NCBI RefSeq assembly: GCF_006542685.1 | Contig: NZ_AP019736.1 | Span: 310,001 to 374,000, forward strand | DNA from: Alistipes dispar | Lineage (GTDB): Bacteria; Bacteroidota; Bacteroidia; Bacteroidales; Rikenellaceae | Direction of reading: 5' to 3' | Length of the DNA: 64,000 bases | Shown: positions 26,418 through 34,482 of the stretch, one piece after another | Numbering within the stretch: the stretch's first letter is position 1 | Layout of the letters: every line of letters starts with the position of its first letter | Translations under genes and position numbers: made by a program | Notes under the pieces: model-generated | Database searches by the model: none | What the model was told of the DNA's origin: nothing | The model's input: only the letters and a program-made list of their open reading frames with translations

Positions 26418-26837
26418 ATGGCACAAGAGAATAAAGCGACCGATTATTTCAAACAGACGATCCAAAGCTATTTACAGCGCCGGGCGCAGGAGGACGAATT
26501 GTTCGCCCCCCGGTACGCCAATCCCAAGAAGAACATCGACGACTGCATCACGTTCATCCTCAATTATGTGAAGCAAAGCGGGTGCAACGGCTTCGCGGAC
26601 GATGAAATCTACTCGCTCGCCATGCACTACTACGACGAGGACGACATCGACATCGGCAAGCCCCTTACCAACTGCAAAGTTGTGGTAAATCATACGATTG
26701 TACTGACCGAGGAAGAAAAAGCCGAAGCACGACGCCAAGCCATGCAAAAGGCAACGGACGAAGCCTACCGGAAAATTACGCAGGGTAAGAACAAGACCAA
26801 GAAAGCTGAAACGGCCACCCAATCATCACTATTTTAA
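26418..26837 (+). CDS. PcfK-like protein
   Basis: 139 residues. DYFKQTIQSYLQRRAQEDEL, then NPKKNIDDCITFILNYVKQS and DEIYSLAMHYYDEDDIDIGK are the conserved blocks of the PcfK-like family, named after a gene of the pheromone plasmid pCF10 and common in Bacteroidales conjugative transposons. The C-terminal tail is a charged helix (EEEKAEARRQAMQKATDEAY). Role unknown. A PcfJ homologue follows 11 bases later, the usual pairing. Confidence 0.85.
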   Translation: MAQENKATDYFKQTIQSYLQRRAQEDELFAPRYANPKKNIDDCITFILNYVKQSGCNGFADDEIYSLAMHYYDEDDIDIGKPLTNCKVVVNHTIVLTEEEKAEARRQAMQKATDEAYRKITQGKNKTKKAETATQSSLF

Positions 26838-26848
26838 TTCGATACACC

Positions 26849-28123
26849 ATGAAACCGAGAAATAAATTCCAACAGAAAGCAGTCGAAGCAAGCAAGAAAC
26901 TGCCACCGCTGACCCCGGCACAGGAACGCTGGGCCTATACCAAAGTTATCGAATCGGTAGGTCGGCGCACGAAAAAAGGTGTCGTTACCTGCCTCGACTG
27001 CGGTGAGGTATTCCATAATGACACCGAATGGAAACATTGCACCTGCCCCGCCTGCCGCACACGACTGCGGATAGAGGACACCCGCAAACAGAAATTCCAG
27101 CAAAGGGAATACGCCACCTATATAACCGCCTGCGACGGGATGCAGGTCGTGCGGGTGTTTATGGTGAATTATTATACCAAAGTCGGACGACCGCTGAACC
27201 GCTTTTGCCACGAAGTCATGCAACGGTGGATAGCCCCCGACGGCAAATACTGCACCTTCGCCCGGAGCCGGGTATGGGGAACGATGTATTACGACCAATG
27301 GATTTATTCGTCCGACTTGGAACTGCACGGCGAATCGTGGGTATATGACAATATTTACACGGACGATATATACCCCCGTATGAAACTTATCCCCGAACTG
27401 AAACGAACGGGATATAAGGGCGGATTGTACGGTCAGAACCCGACGACCTTACTTTGTGTCCTGCTCTCCGATAACCGGGCGGAATCCCTGCTCAAAATGG
27501 GACAGGACAGCCTATTACAACTGTATTTGGATGATAGCGGTCGCAGATTCGACAAGTATTGGCCGAGTATCCGTATCGCCGTCCGCAACGGCTATAAAAT
27601 CACGGATGCAACGACATGGTGCGACTATATAGACGCTTTGCGAACATTGGGCAAAGACCTGCACAGCCCCAAATACGTATGTCCCGCCGACCTTAAACGG
27701 GAACACGACCGCTGTATAGCCAAAATCGCCCGCAGGGAAGCCGAACGGGAAATAGCCGAGAACCTCTCCGCATATCTTCAGAAAGAGTGCGCCTACCATA
27801 AAGCCAAATCCAAATTCTTCGGCCTTATGTTCACTGACGGGCAAATCGCTGTCCGGGTGTTGGAGAGTGTGAAAGAAATCATCATGGAGGGTAAGGCCAT
27901 GCACCATTGCGTCGGCACGAACGGATACTATAAAAAAGCCGATTCGCTCATCCTTTCGGCCACCATAGACGGCAAACGCATCGAAACCGTAGAGGTGTCC
28001 CTCTCCCAACTCAAAGTTATTCAAAGCCGGGGCGTATGTAACAAACAAACGGAGTACCACGACAAAATCGTGCGGCTCGTAAACGACAATATGCCCCTTA
28101 TCCAAAAGCGCATTGCCGCCTAA
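26849..28123 (+). CDS. PcfJ-like protein, copy 1
   Basis: 424 residues. An N-terminal zinc-ribbon (CLDCGEVFH then CTCPACRTRL) precedes a long conserved body. The C-terminal PcfJ signature includes GKAMHHCVGTNGYYKKADSL, then ETVEVSLSQLKVIQSRGVCN. PcfJ proteins accompany PcfK in conjugative elements, with no established biochemical role; the zinc ribbon suggests nucleic-acid binding. Confidence 0.87.
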   Translation: MKPRNKFQQKAVEASKKLPPLTPAQERWAYTKVIESVGRRTKKGVVTCLDCGEVFHNDTEWKHCTCPACRTRLRIEDTRKQKFQQREYATYITACDGMQVVRVFMVNYYTKVGRPLNRFCHEVMQRWIAPDGKYCTFARSRVWGTMYYDQWIYSSDLELHGESWVYDNIYTDDIYPRMKLIPELKRTGYKGGLYGQNPTTLLCVLLSDNRAESLLKMGQDSLLQLYLDDSGRRFDKYWPSIRIAVRNGYKITDATTWCDYIDALRTLGKDLHSPKYVCPADLKREHDRCIAKIARREAEREIAENLSAYLQKECAYHKAKSKFFGLMFTDGQIAVRVLESVKEIIMEGKAMHHCVGTNGYYKKADSLILSATIDGKRIETVEVSLSQLKVIQSRGVCNKQTEYHDKIVRLVNDNMPLIQKRIAA

Positions 28124-28148
28124 TTCATCCACCCGAACTATCAAGATT

Positions 28149-29417
28149 ATGCAACCGAGAAATAGTTTTGAACAGCAAATAGAAGAGGCAGGGCGCACAC
28201 TCCGTCCCATCTCCGCCCGGCAGATACGGTGGGCGTTCGACCGATGCTTCGTCCGCTACGGACGCAGGACGACAAAAGGCGTGATAACTTGCACCGAGTG
28301 CGGACACGCATGGACGGACAAGGCGGCGCGGACGCATTGTATCTGCCCCGCGTGCCATACCCGGCTGACCATAGACGACAACCACCTGCGCCGGATTTAC
28401 GACACGGCGGACTACGCCCTGTTTATGACCGTCCGGGGCGGGATGCAGGTATTACGCTTCGTACATCTGACCTACTATGTCCGTATCGGAGAAAGGGCGA
28501 AATACGTTCATTCCGAAGTCGTGCAGCGGTGGATCGCCCCGGACGGGCGATGCGCCACCCGTGCAAGACTCATAACGAACCGGCCTTTCTACAAAACGTG
28601 GAATTATACCACCTCGTTGGAACTGCGTCCCCATAAGCCGCTGTATAATATCCATCCCCGTTGTGTCCATCCCCGGCCGCAACTCCTGCCCGAACTGCGA
28701 AGAAGCGGTTACAACGGACAGTTTTACCACATATCCCCGCCGGAAATGTTCTGCGCCCTGCTGCGCGACAGCCGTGCCGAAACCCTGCTTAAAACCGGAC
28801 AGGTTACGCTCTTGAAACACTTTGCCGAAAATCCCCGCACATTGGACGACTACTGGCCGAGTATCCGTATCGTTACCCGCAGCGGGTACGCAATTACCGA
28901 TGCGGGAATGTGGTGCGACTATATAGACCTGTTGCGCTTTTTCAATAAGGATTTACGCAATGCCAAATATGTGTGCCCCGCCGACCTCGAAGCGGAACAC
29001 GACCGCTATGTGGAACTGAAACGGAAGTATTACCGCAAGCAGAGAGAGCAGGAACGCATACGGGAAGCGATGCGCCATGAACAGCAATACCGGGATGCCA
29101 AAGGGCGCTTTTTCGGTATCGACCTTACGGACGGCAAAATCCATGTCCGGGTCTTGGAGAGCATCGAGCAGTTCCGGCAGGAGGGCGAAGCCATGCACCA
29201 TTGCGTCTTTACCAACGAATATTACCGCCGGGACGATTCGCTGATCCTCTCGGCCTCGATAGACGGCCAACGGCTCGAAACGGTCGAGGTTTCGCTATCC
29301 CGATTGGAGGTGGCGCAAAGCCGGGGCGTATGCAACAAGGACAGTCCGTACCACAAGCAGATTATAAAACTCGTTCAGCACAATATGCACCTTATAGAAA
29401 ATCGACTGACAGCGTAA
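28149..29417 (+). CDS. PcfJ-like protein, copy 2
   Basis: 422 residues, start at the ATG at 28149. It is homologous along its whole length to the gene just upstream: zinc ribbon CTECGHAW then CICPACHTRL, DDYWPSIRI, and C-terminal EAMHHCVFTNEYYRRDDSL with ETVEVSLSRLEVAQSRGVCN. The copies have diverged substantially, so they may have different partners. Gap to copy 1 is 25 bases. Confidence 0.87.
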   Translation: MQPRNSFEQQIEEAGRTLRPISARQIRWAFDRCFVRYGRRTTKGVITCTECGHAWTDKAARTHCICPACHTRLTIDDNHLRRIYDTADYALFMTVRGGMQVLRFVHLTYYVRIGERAKYVHSEVVQRWIAPDGRCATRARLITNRPFYKTWNYTTSLELRPHKPLYNIHPRCVHPRPQLLPELRRSGYNGQFYHISPPEMFCALLRDSRAETLLKTGQVTLLKHFAENPRTLDDYWPSIRIVTRSGYAITDAGMWCDYIDLLRFFNKDLRNAKYVCPADLEAEHDRYVELKRKYYRKQREQERIREAMRHEQQYRDAKGRFFGIDLTDGKIHVRVLESIEQFRQEGEAMHHCVFTNEYYRRDDSLILSASIDGQRLETVEVSLSRLEVAQSRGVCNKDSPYHKQIIKLVQHNMHLIENRLTA

Positions 29418-29445
29418 TCCTAAATCTATCAAATAATTAGAATCG

Positions 29446-29463
29446 GGGCGGCGAAAGCCGCCC
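29446..29463 (+). promoter_or_regulatory. intergenic GC hairpin 4
   Basis: GGGCGGC, GAAA tetraloop, GCCGCCC: a perfect 7-bp stem closed by a GNRA-type loop, 14 bases before the next ATG. Confidence 0.7.
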
Positions 29464-29477
29464 ATAACACCGAAACC

Positions 29478-29732
29478 ATGAAAACAGACACGAATAAACT
29501 GAACCCGACCTACGAAATCCGGCAGAACGGAAAAACCGTACTCCGGTCGGATTGCGAGTTTTCGCTTCCGATGATTTTCAACAACCTCACGGGGCGAAAT
29601 TTTGCAAAGAAATCGGAATATCACGATTATATCCGATTTATCGCTATCAAAGAAATGGGCTTTACCTACGGGGAAATAGAACTGGTCAAAAACGGAGAGG
29701 TCGTAGCCAAAGGACATATCACGAAGAAATAA
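29478..29732 (+). CDS. small hypothetical protein
   Basis: 84 residues, not recognised. NPTYEIRQNGKTVLRSDCEF and GEIELVKNGEVVAKGHI suggest a small beta-rich domain. Spaced between two GC hairpins, like its neighbours. Confidence 0.6.
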   Translation: MKTDTNKLNPTYEIRQNGKTVLRSDCEFSLPMIFNNLTGRNFAKKSEYHDYIRFIAIKEMGFTYGEIELVKNGEVVAKGHITKK

Positions 29733-29738
29733 AATCGG

Positions 29739-29754
29739 GGCGGCAACAGCCGCC
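29739..29754 (+). promoter_or_regulatory. intergenic GC hairpin 5
   Basis: GGCGGC, loop AACA, GCCGCC: a 6-bp perfect stem 36 bases before the DUF4259-like gene. Confidence 0.65.
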
Positions 29755-29790
29755 GTTCAAACCTTTTATCAACCAAAAACAGACAAAACT

Positions 29791-30177
29791 ATGGGAACAT
29801 GGGGAGCAGGAATCTACGAAAACGATTCTACGCGGGATTATATAGACGGGATCATCGACAACATATCGAACGCCGTCCGGGACATTGTAAAGCGGGATTA
29901 TACGCTGTTGCACGCAGGGATGCCCCAAAGCGACCTGTTCATGTGCTACATCGACCTGTTGAACGCCATTTGCAGCCGACACGACCTGCACACATCATTA
30001 CCGGATGCAGAGGTGGTTCGGAAATGGAAAGCCAAATACATGGAGGTTTGGGAGTTTACCGTCGGCGAGTGCGATCCGGCAGAGGATTACCGGAGAGAAA
30101 GGGCTGTCGTATTGAACGAGAGTTTCGATAACCTGATCGCCCTTGCAAGTAAGAAAAATAAATCGACAAAACTATGA
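29791..30177 (+). CDS. DUF4259-like protein
   Basis: 128 residues. The opening MGTWGAGIYENDSTRDYIDG is the hallmark of DUF4259 (MGTWGxGxFxND). The remainder is helical. Function unknown. The stop codon overlaps the next ATG (ATGA). Confidence 0.75.
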   Translation: MGTWGAGIYENDSTRDYIDGIIDNISNAVRDIVKRDYTLLHAGMPQSDLFMCYIDLLNAICSRHDLHTSLPDAEVVRKWKAKYMEVWEFTVGECDPAEDYRRERAVVLNESFDNLIALASKKNKSTKL

Positions 30178-30401
30178 AAAATCAAAAACACGACGACAAA
30201 ACGACAAGGGCGTATGCCGTCCTTGCCCAACTCGAAACCCGATACCGGGTAAGAATCTGCGAGCACGACCGCACGGCGATAGTCGTATCGGGCATTACCG
30301 AAAAACAACTCTCCGCCCTATGCCGGAGGTTGCATTGCTCCGGTATGTATAACGACACGGGACGGTTCGGGATCATCACCAATTTCGGAGAATATAAGTA
30401 A
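30174..30401 (+). CDS. small hypothetical protein
   Basis: 75 residues, not recognised. AYAVLAQLETRYRVRICEHD and TEKQLSALCRRLHCSGMYND give an alpha/beta small domain. Translationally coupled to the DUF4259-like gene by a 4-base overlap. Confidence 0.6.
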   Translation: MKNQKHDDKTTRAYAVLAQLETRYRVRICEHDRTAIVVSGITEKQLSALCRRLHCSGMYNDTGRFGIITNFGEYK

Positions 30402-30406
30402 CAATC

Positions 30407-30426
30407 GGGGCGGCGGCTGCCGCCCC
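30407..30426 (+). promoter_or_regulatory. intergenic GC hairpin 6
   Basis: GGGGCGGC, loop GGCT, GCCGCCCC: a perfect 8-bp stem 15 bases before the next ATG. The trailing CATAACACCGA is shared with hairpin 4. Confidence 0.7.
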
Positions 30427-30441
30427 ATAACACCGACCGCT

Positions 30442-30750
30442 ATGAAAATCATCTACAAAGAGGGAACCCGCAAGACCCTCGCAGAATCGACCGGAGAAGT
30501 CCGTAGCGCAGTCGCCACAGCATTGGAACTCGTCGAGGGCAAGCACGGATTCAGAACGCCTTTCGAGATATGGCGCAACTGTGAATTAGTCATAACCATC
30601 GGATATAATATCTACACAACATCCGTCGAGATACGTCCCCCGGCTATGGCTTATATCAAACGCCGGAGTAATTGGCACAACCGATACGCTTACTATGCGG
30701 CCGGAGCATTTCGGGGAAATAACGACAACGCGGAAGTAGAACTTATTTAA
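30442..30750 (+). CDS. small hypothetical protein
   Basis: 102 residues, not recognised, basic. AVATALELVEGKHGFRTPFE and IKRRSNWHNRYAYYAAGAF are its main blocks. No membrane segment. Confidence 0.6.
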   Translation: MKIIYKEGTRKTLAESTGEVRSAVATALELVEGKHGFRTPFEIWRNCELVITIGYNIYTTSVEIRPPAMAYIKRRSNWHNRYAYYAAGAFRGNNDNAEVELI

Positions 30751-30762
30751 TGGAGAACAACA

Positions 30763-31251
30763 ATGAAAACGACAGAGGTAAACAAGGAATTGATAGGCAG
30801 AAGGTGCGAGTGCATCAGCTTCGGCACAATGGTTACGGGAGTAATCGAGGACATAACCGTTACGAAATATACGGCGGAGGTAAAAGTGCGTTACGACGAG
30901 CCCCAGCGCTGGGGTAACGAAATTTTGCACAGCGGTTGGGCGCATGGGGACAAGGACGACGAATCCGGCTCTTTGAAGTACCTGCGCCTGCTCCCCGAAT
31001 CTGTCCGACCGGACTATGAAACACTTGTCGTAACTTTTGGCGAGCCTATCCGCACGCTGGAGCGCCGTATCTTCGACGATCCGCAGGCGTGGGGCGTATC
31101 GACCCTGAAGGAGTGGATCGACGGCTACGAAAGCACCCGCTTTACGCAAATCGGCGACCGCACGGCGGTCGTAACCTTCGAATACAACATGGCGAGCGTG
31201 CGTGAATGGCTCGCCCGGCATACCGAAATCGAAACCTGCAAAACGGCGTAA
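30763..31251 (+). CDS. hypothetical protein of accessory operon
   Basis: 162 residues, not recognised. The N-terminal half looks like a small beta barrel (CECISFGTMVTGVIEDITVT, YTAEVKVRYDEPQRWG), followed by a helical half (SVREWLARHTEIETCKTA). The next gene starts 2 bases after its stop. Confidence 0.6.
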   Translation: MKTTEVNKELIGRRCECISFGTMVTGVIEDITVTKYTAEVKVRYDEPQRWGNEILHSGWAHGDKDDESGSLKYLRLLPESVRPDYETLVVTFGEPIRTLERRIFDDPQAWGVSTLKEWIDGYESTRFTQIGDRTAVVTFEYNMASVREWLARHTEIETCKTA

Positions 31252-31253
31252 CG

Positions 31254-31934
31254 ATGGCACGGGAGAGAATCGACGACTGGATGCAGATGGCCAAAGACCT
31301 CGCCCGTGCCGAACGGGAACTGCAAATAGAACATTGGGTATATATCACGTTCGAGTACCGCGAGGACGACCGTTCGCGGGTCGTCCTGCATAAAATAGAC
31401 ATGCCCCGCAGGATGCTCGACCGCTGGCGGTGGCTCGTCGAGTGGCGTAGGGCCAAATACGTCTGCCAATACCCCCGTAAGGGCGTGCAGGTCTATCATT
31501 GTTACTACGACAAGCGGACGGGACTGCAAACCGGATTCGGCTCCCTGCTCTCGTGCGTGGCAGCGGCTAAAGCGCAGATTACGAAAGTCGAGCGTAAAAT
31601 AGAGGAATACGTTAGTTACATGAGCGGTAACGATCTGTTTTTCGACCCGACGACAGACGAAAAATTGCGCTGCGCCAAAAAGAAATTGGCGCAGAAAAGG
31701 GCCAAGTTTGCCGAACTGTGCGCCCTGCTCCAAAGCGAGGTCGCCAAACACCGGGCCAATCCCGGTATCTACAAACTGTTCATCGGTTTTCGCAAGCTGG
31801 GTGAATTTACGGACATCCCGCAAGCCCGTAAATTCGCCGAAGAAAGCGGCGAAACAGGGACTTTCAACCTTATCGGCGACCGTTTTCGGGATAGTTGGTA
31901 CCAATCGAAACGTATCGGAGAAGCCGGAAATTAA
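31254..31934 (+). CDS. hypothetical helical protein of accessory operon
   Basis: 226 residues from MARERIDDWMQMAKDLARAE. The start at 31254 is preferred over an in-frame upstream ATG because the latter overlaps the preceding gene by 46 bases. It is basic and largely helical (RRMLDRWRWLVEWRRAKYVC, KLRCAKKKLAQKRAKFAELC). Last gene before a strong terminator. Confidence 0.65.
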   Translation: MARERIDDWMQMAKDLARAERELQIEHWVYITFEYREDDRSRVVLHKIDMPRRMLDRWRWLVEWRRAKYVCQYPRKGVQVYHCYYDKRTGLQTGFGSLLSCVAAAKAQITKVERKIEEYVSYMSGNDLFFDPTTDEKLRCAKKKLAQKRAKFAELCALLQSEVAKHRANPGIYKLFIGFRKLGEFTDIPQARKFAEESGETGTFNLIGDRFRDSWYQSKRIGEAGN

Positions 31935-31948
31935 ATCTTGAAATTCGG

Positions 31949-31995
31949 CGCAAACGAAAAATCGACGGTTTCAAACCGTCGATTTTTCGTTTGCG
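31949..31995. terminator. strong bidirectional terminator
   Basis: A perfect 23-base inverted repeat (arm begins CGCAAACGAAAAATCGACGG) with a 1-base centre. Both ends carry T or A runs inside the stem. It separates the plus-strand accessory operon from the convergent ATPase gene. Confidence 0.85.
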
Positions 31996-32029
31996 GAACG
32001 CCGCCCCGGAAGGAGTATCGGCATATCAG

Positions 32030-33160
32030 TCAGTAATTCTTATTGAGCCATATCCCGAAAAACTTGTCGTAAATGCGGTAAACGCCCTGCTCGTGCGTAA
32101 CGAAATCCTTTTCGAGCAATCCTTTGAGCGCCGCCTGCACCGAACTCGGAGAAGGCAGACTGTATTTCTGAACGAACTCCCCGGAGGTAACGGCACGGGC
32201 AGCGCCTTCCTTGCTGATGGCGATAAGCAGCTCTTTCTGTCTTTCGGGCAGGCGGAACAATATCTCCTGATAGGTGTATTTGTAAGAGTCGAGAATATTG
32301 CCCAACGCTTCGGGGATCATCTCTGCCCTACATTCTCCCCTTTCCGGAGTGATGCCGTACAGCATGTTGAGCATCTTCTGCACATACCATGTCACCCCGT
32401 CGAAACGGTCGTAAATGTCGGCGACGACACCTTGCTCGATTTTTCGGCCGCTATTTTCAAAATGCCTGCGGGCGAAGTTTTCGTATTCCGACAACCCGAT
32501 ACACTCCAGATACATCATCGACACGCTTTGATAAAAGGGGCGCGAGGCGTTGGCGAACATATTGCCCATGACGTGCCGCTGGCTGCCTGCGAAGATAAAA
32601 CGGGCGTTGCGACAATGTTGTATGTGGGTGCGCAGCAACGCTTCCACATTCTTTTCCGTGTAATAGGCCACCTGCTGAAATTCGTCGATGGCGACGATTA
32701 CCGGACGGGAGGCTTTCTCCAGATAGCGGAATATCTCGTCGAGCGTCGCTTCCGTCGAGCGGATGTCGCCCAGTTGCAGGTTGAAGCTGGGATTACCCGC
32801 CGGGTCGAACGTAATGCCGCCTTGCAGGGATTTGACGCTGTTCCAGAAACTTTCGATGGCTTTTTTGCCGAAAGGCTTCAGACCATCGACAATGACCCGG
32901 CTCAAGGAAAATACAAGGTCGCGCAACGATTTGGTCGCATAAATATCGACGAAAAACGTATAATAGTTACCTTTGATCTCCGGATTGTTGAAACAGTGCT
33001 GTATAAGTCCTGTCTTCCCCATACGGCGCGTGGAGATCAGCGCCAAATTATTGCCGTTGGTAACTTCCCGAATAAGATTCTCGCTCTCTTGTTCGCGGTC
33101 GCAGAAATACTCGGCGGATTCGTAGCCGCTGGTTATAAAGGGATTTCTCAGTGGTTTCAT
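32030..33160 (-). CDS. AAA ATPase (archaeal-ATPase-like)
   Basis: 376 residues. Walker A variant STRRMGKTGLIQHCF near 43-57, Walker B VIVAIDEFQQVAYY, sensor FIFAGSQRHVM, and a C-terminal winged helix (LPSPSSVQAALKGLLEKDFV). These ATP-binding proteins are frequent in Bacteroidales genomes and mobile elements, and their targets are unknown. It has its own promoter and a shared terminator. Confidence 0.85.
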   Translation of the reverse strand: MKPLRNPFITSGYESAEYFCDREQESENLIREVTNGNNLALISTRRMGKTGLIQHCFNNPEIKGNYYTFFVDIYATKSLRDLVFSLSRVIVDGLKPFGKKAIESFWNSVKSLQGGITFDPAGNPSFNLQLGDIRSTEATLDEIFRYLEKASRPVIVAIDEFQQVAYYTEKNVEALLRTHIQHCRNARFIFAGSQRHVMGNMFANASRPFYQSVSMMYLECIGLSEYENFARRHFENSGRKIEQGVVADIYDRFDGVTWYVQKMLNMLYGITPERGECRAEMIPEALGNILDSYKYTYQEILFRLPERQKELLIAISKEGAARAVTSGEFVQKYSLPSPSSVQAALKGLLEKDFVTHEQGVYRIYDKFFGIWLNKNY

Positions 33161-33179
33161 AGAGTTGCATATTATTACG

Positions 33180-33209
33180 CAAAGATAATTATTATTAAAT
33201 AATAATCAA
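33180..33209 (-). promoter_or_regulatory. promoter for AAA ATPase gene
   Basis: On the minus strand TTG (33209-33207), 19-base AT-rich spacer, TATCTTTG (33187-33180). The ATG is 20 bases downstream. Confidence 0.8.
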
Positions 33210-33259
33210 ATCTAAATCTACCTTCACCATGTTGCATATCTGCCGAACCGCATGATAAT

Positions 33260-34459
33260 CTACGGTTTCAGCCCGGTTTTCTTTTTAGAATGTGCGGCCA
33301 GCTTTTTCGCCACGTCGGGCAGCTGCCTTGCCGGTTTTCCAACGGATGTTACGGCGGTTTCGGTCTGTTCTTTCGGGGCCGGAACCGGCGGTCGGCGAAG
33401 GTTGGGATAGTCATGCCGCAGAATATGGTCGGCCCGTTGCCGGATCAGAGCCATAGCCTGTTGTTTTTCCGTCTCTGTCGTGGCTTTGGTAAAGCGTTCG
33501 GCCAAGTTGTCGAACCAGTCCCGATAGGAGAAGAAATTGGGGAACTTATCCCGTATCATAGGGTCTGTGCACTCTGGCGAAGCAAGGTGCAACAGGCAGG
33601 CAATGTTATAGGTATGTTCGGACAAAAAAATATCCGATCCTTTATCCATCCTGGCGAAGCGAACGAAATTTTCTCTTGTCGCCGACATATCGTAACGTTC
33701 GCGTTCGGTATGGATACCGATTTCCGTCATATCCGTATAACAGTCGGCCGAAAGCACTCCGAACGGCTCCGGCTCGCTGCTGTATAGCCTGTCGAGATCA
33801 ATAACGGGGTTGATCCTTGCCCGTTGCACTTCATCGGGTATTACGTCTATCGTTCTGAAAAACGTGATGTCAAGCCGGGGATCGAAAAATTTGTCTGCAA
33901 GGAAATCCTTATACCTCTTTTGCAATTTCCGTCCTTCCGGCGTATTATCGAACAGCAGTACGCCCCGGTCGGTCTCGATGCCCGTATAGGTATTGATTCC
34001 GAGAAGCTGCTCTCGATCGGAATACCGGGATACGGCCCGCCGATAGTTCGAATTTTTTTTCAATTCCTGCTCGGAATTTTCCGGCAACAACGGATCGAGG
34101 CCGTTCTGATAGCAGTATATGGCCGGATAGAGCCGGCAGGTGTCCAGCGGTTTCAAGCCCTGCTCCTTGATGGCATCCGACAGTTTGCGCGGAAACATCG
34201 GGATATTCTCGTAAGGTTTCCATACCCGGTCGGGGTCGGCAAAGCGGTAATGTACGAAAAAACTGTTCGGGTAAGGCGTCAGCCAATCTTTGAGTATTAT
34301 TTCCGTGCAATGATTGATAAAATGACCGAAGTTTTTATAATATCTCCCGTTTGCCGATACAGCCTGTGTTTTTCCCTCCGGTGAAAGCATCATATAAACG
34401 TCTCCCGGCTCCCGACGGTCGCCGGAGTTCATCGTTCTGTTTTCTTCTGTCGTTTTCAT
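33260..34459 (-). CDS. hypothetical protein at end of transfer operon
   Basis: 399 residues from MKTTEENRTMNSGDRREPGD (the frame can be extended five codons to a TTG). No family recognised. N-terminal half: GDVYMMLSPEGKTQAVSANG, DWLTPYPNSFFVHYRFADPD; the C-terminus is basic and Pro-rich (RRPPVPAPKEQ, AAHSKKKTGLKP). It follows the repeat protein by 23 bases in the same direction. Confidence 0.7.
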   Translation of the reverse strand: MKTTEENRTMNSGDRREPGDVYMMLSPEGKTQAVSANGRYYKNFGHFINHCTEIILKDWLTPYPNSFFVHYRFADPDRVWKPYENIPMFPRKLSDAIKEQGLKPLDTCRLYPAIYCYQNGLDPLLPENSEQELKKNSNYRRAVSRYSDREQLLGINTYTGIETDRGVLLFDNTPEGRKLQKRYKDFLADKFFDPRLDITFFRTIDVIPDEVQRARINPVIDLDRLYSSEPEPFGVLSADCYTDMTEIGIHTERERYDMSATRENFVRFARMDKGSDIFLSEHTYNIACLLHLASPECTDPMIRDKFPNFFSYRDWFDNLAERFTKATTETEKQQAMALIRQRADHILRHDYPNLRRPPVPAPKEQTETAVTSVGKPARQLPDVAKKLAAHSKKKTGLKP

Positions 34460-34482
34460 CGCTATTGGTTTCAATCGTAGTT

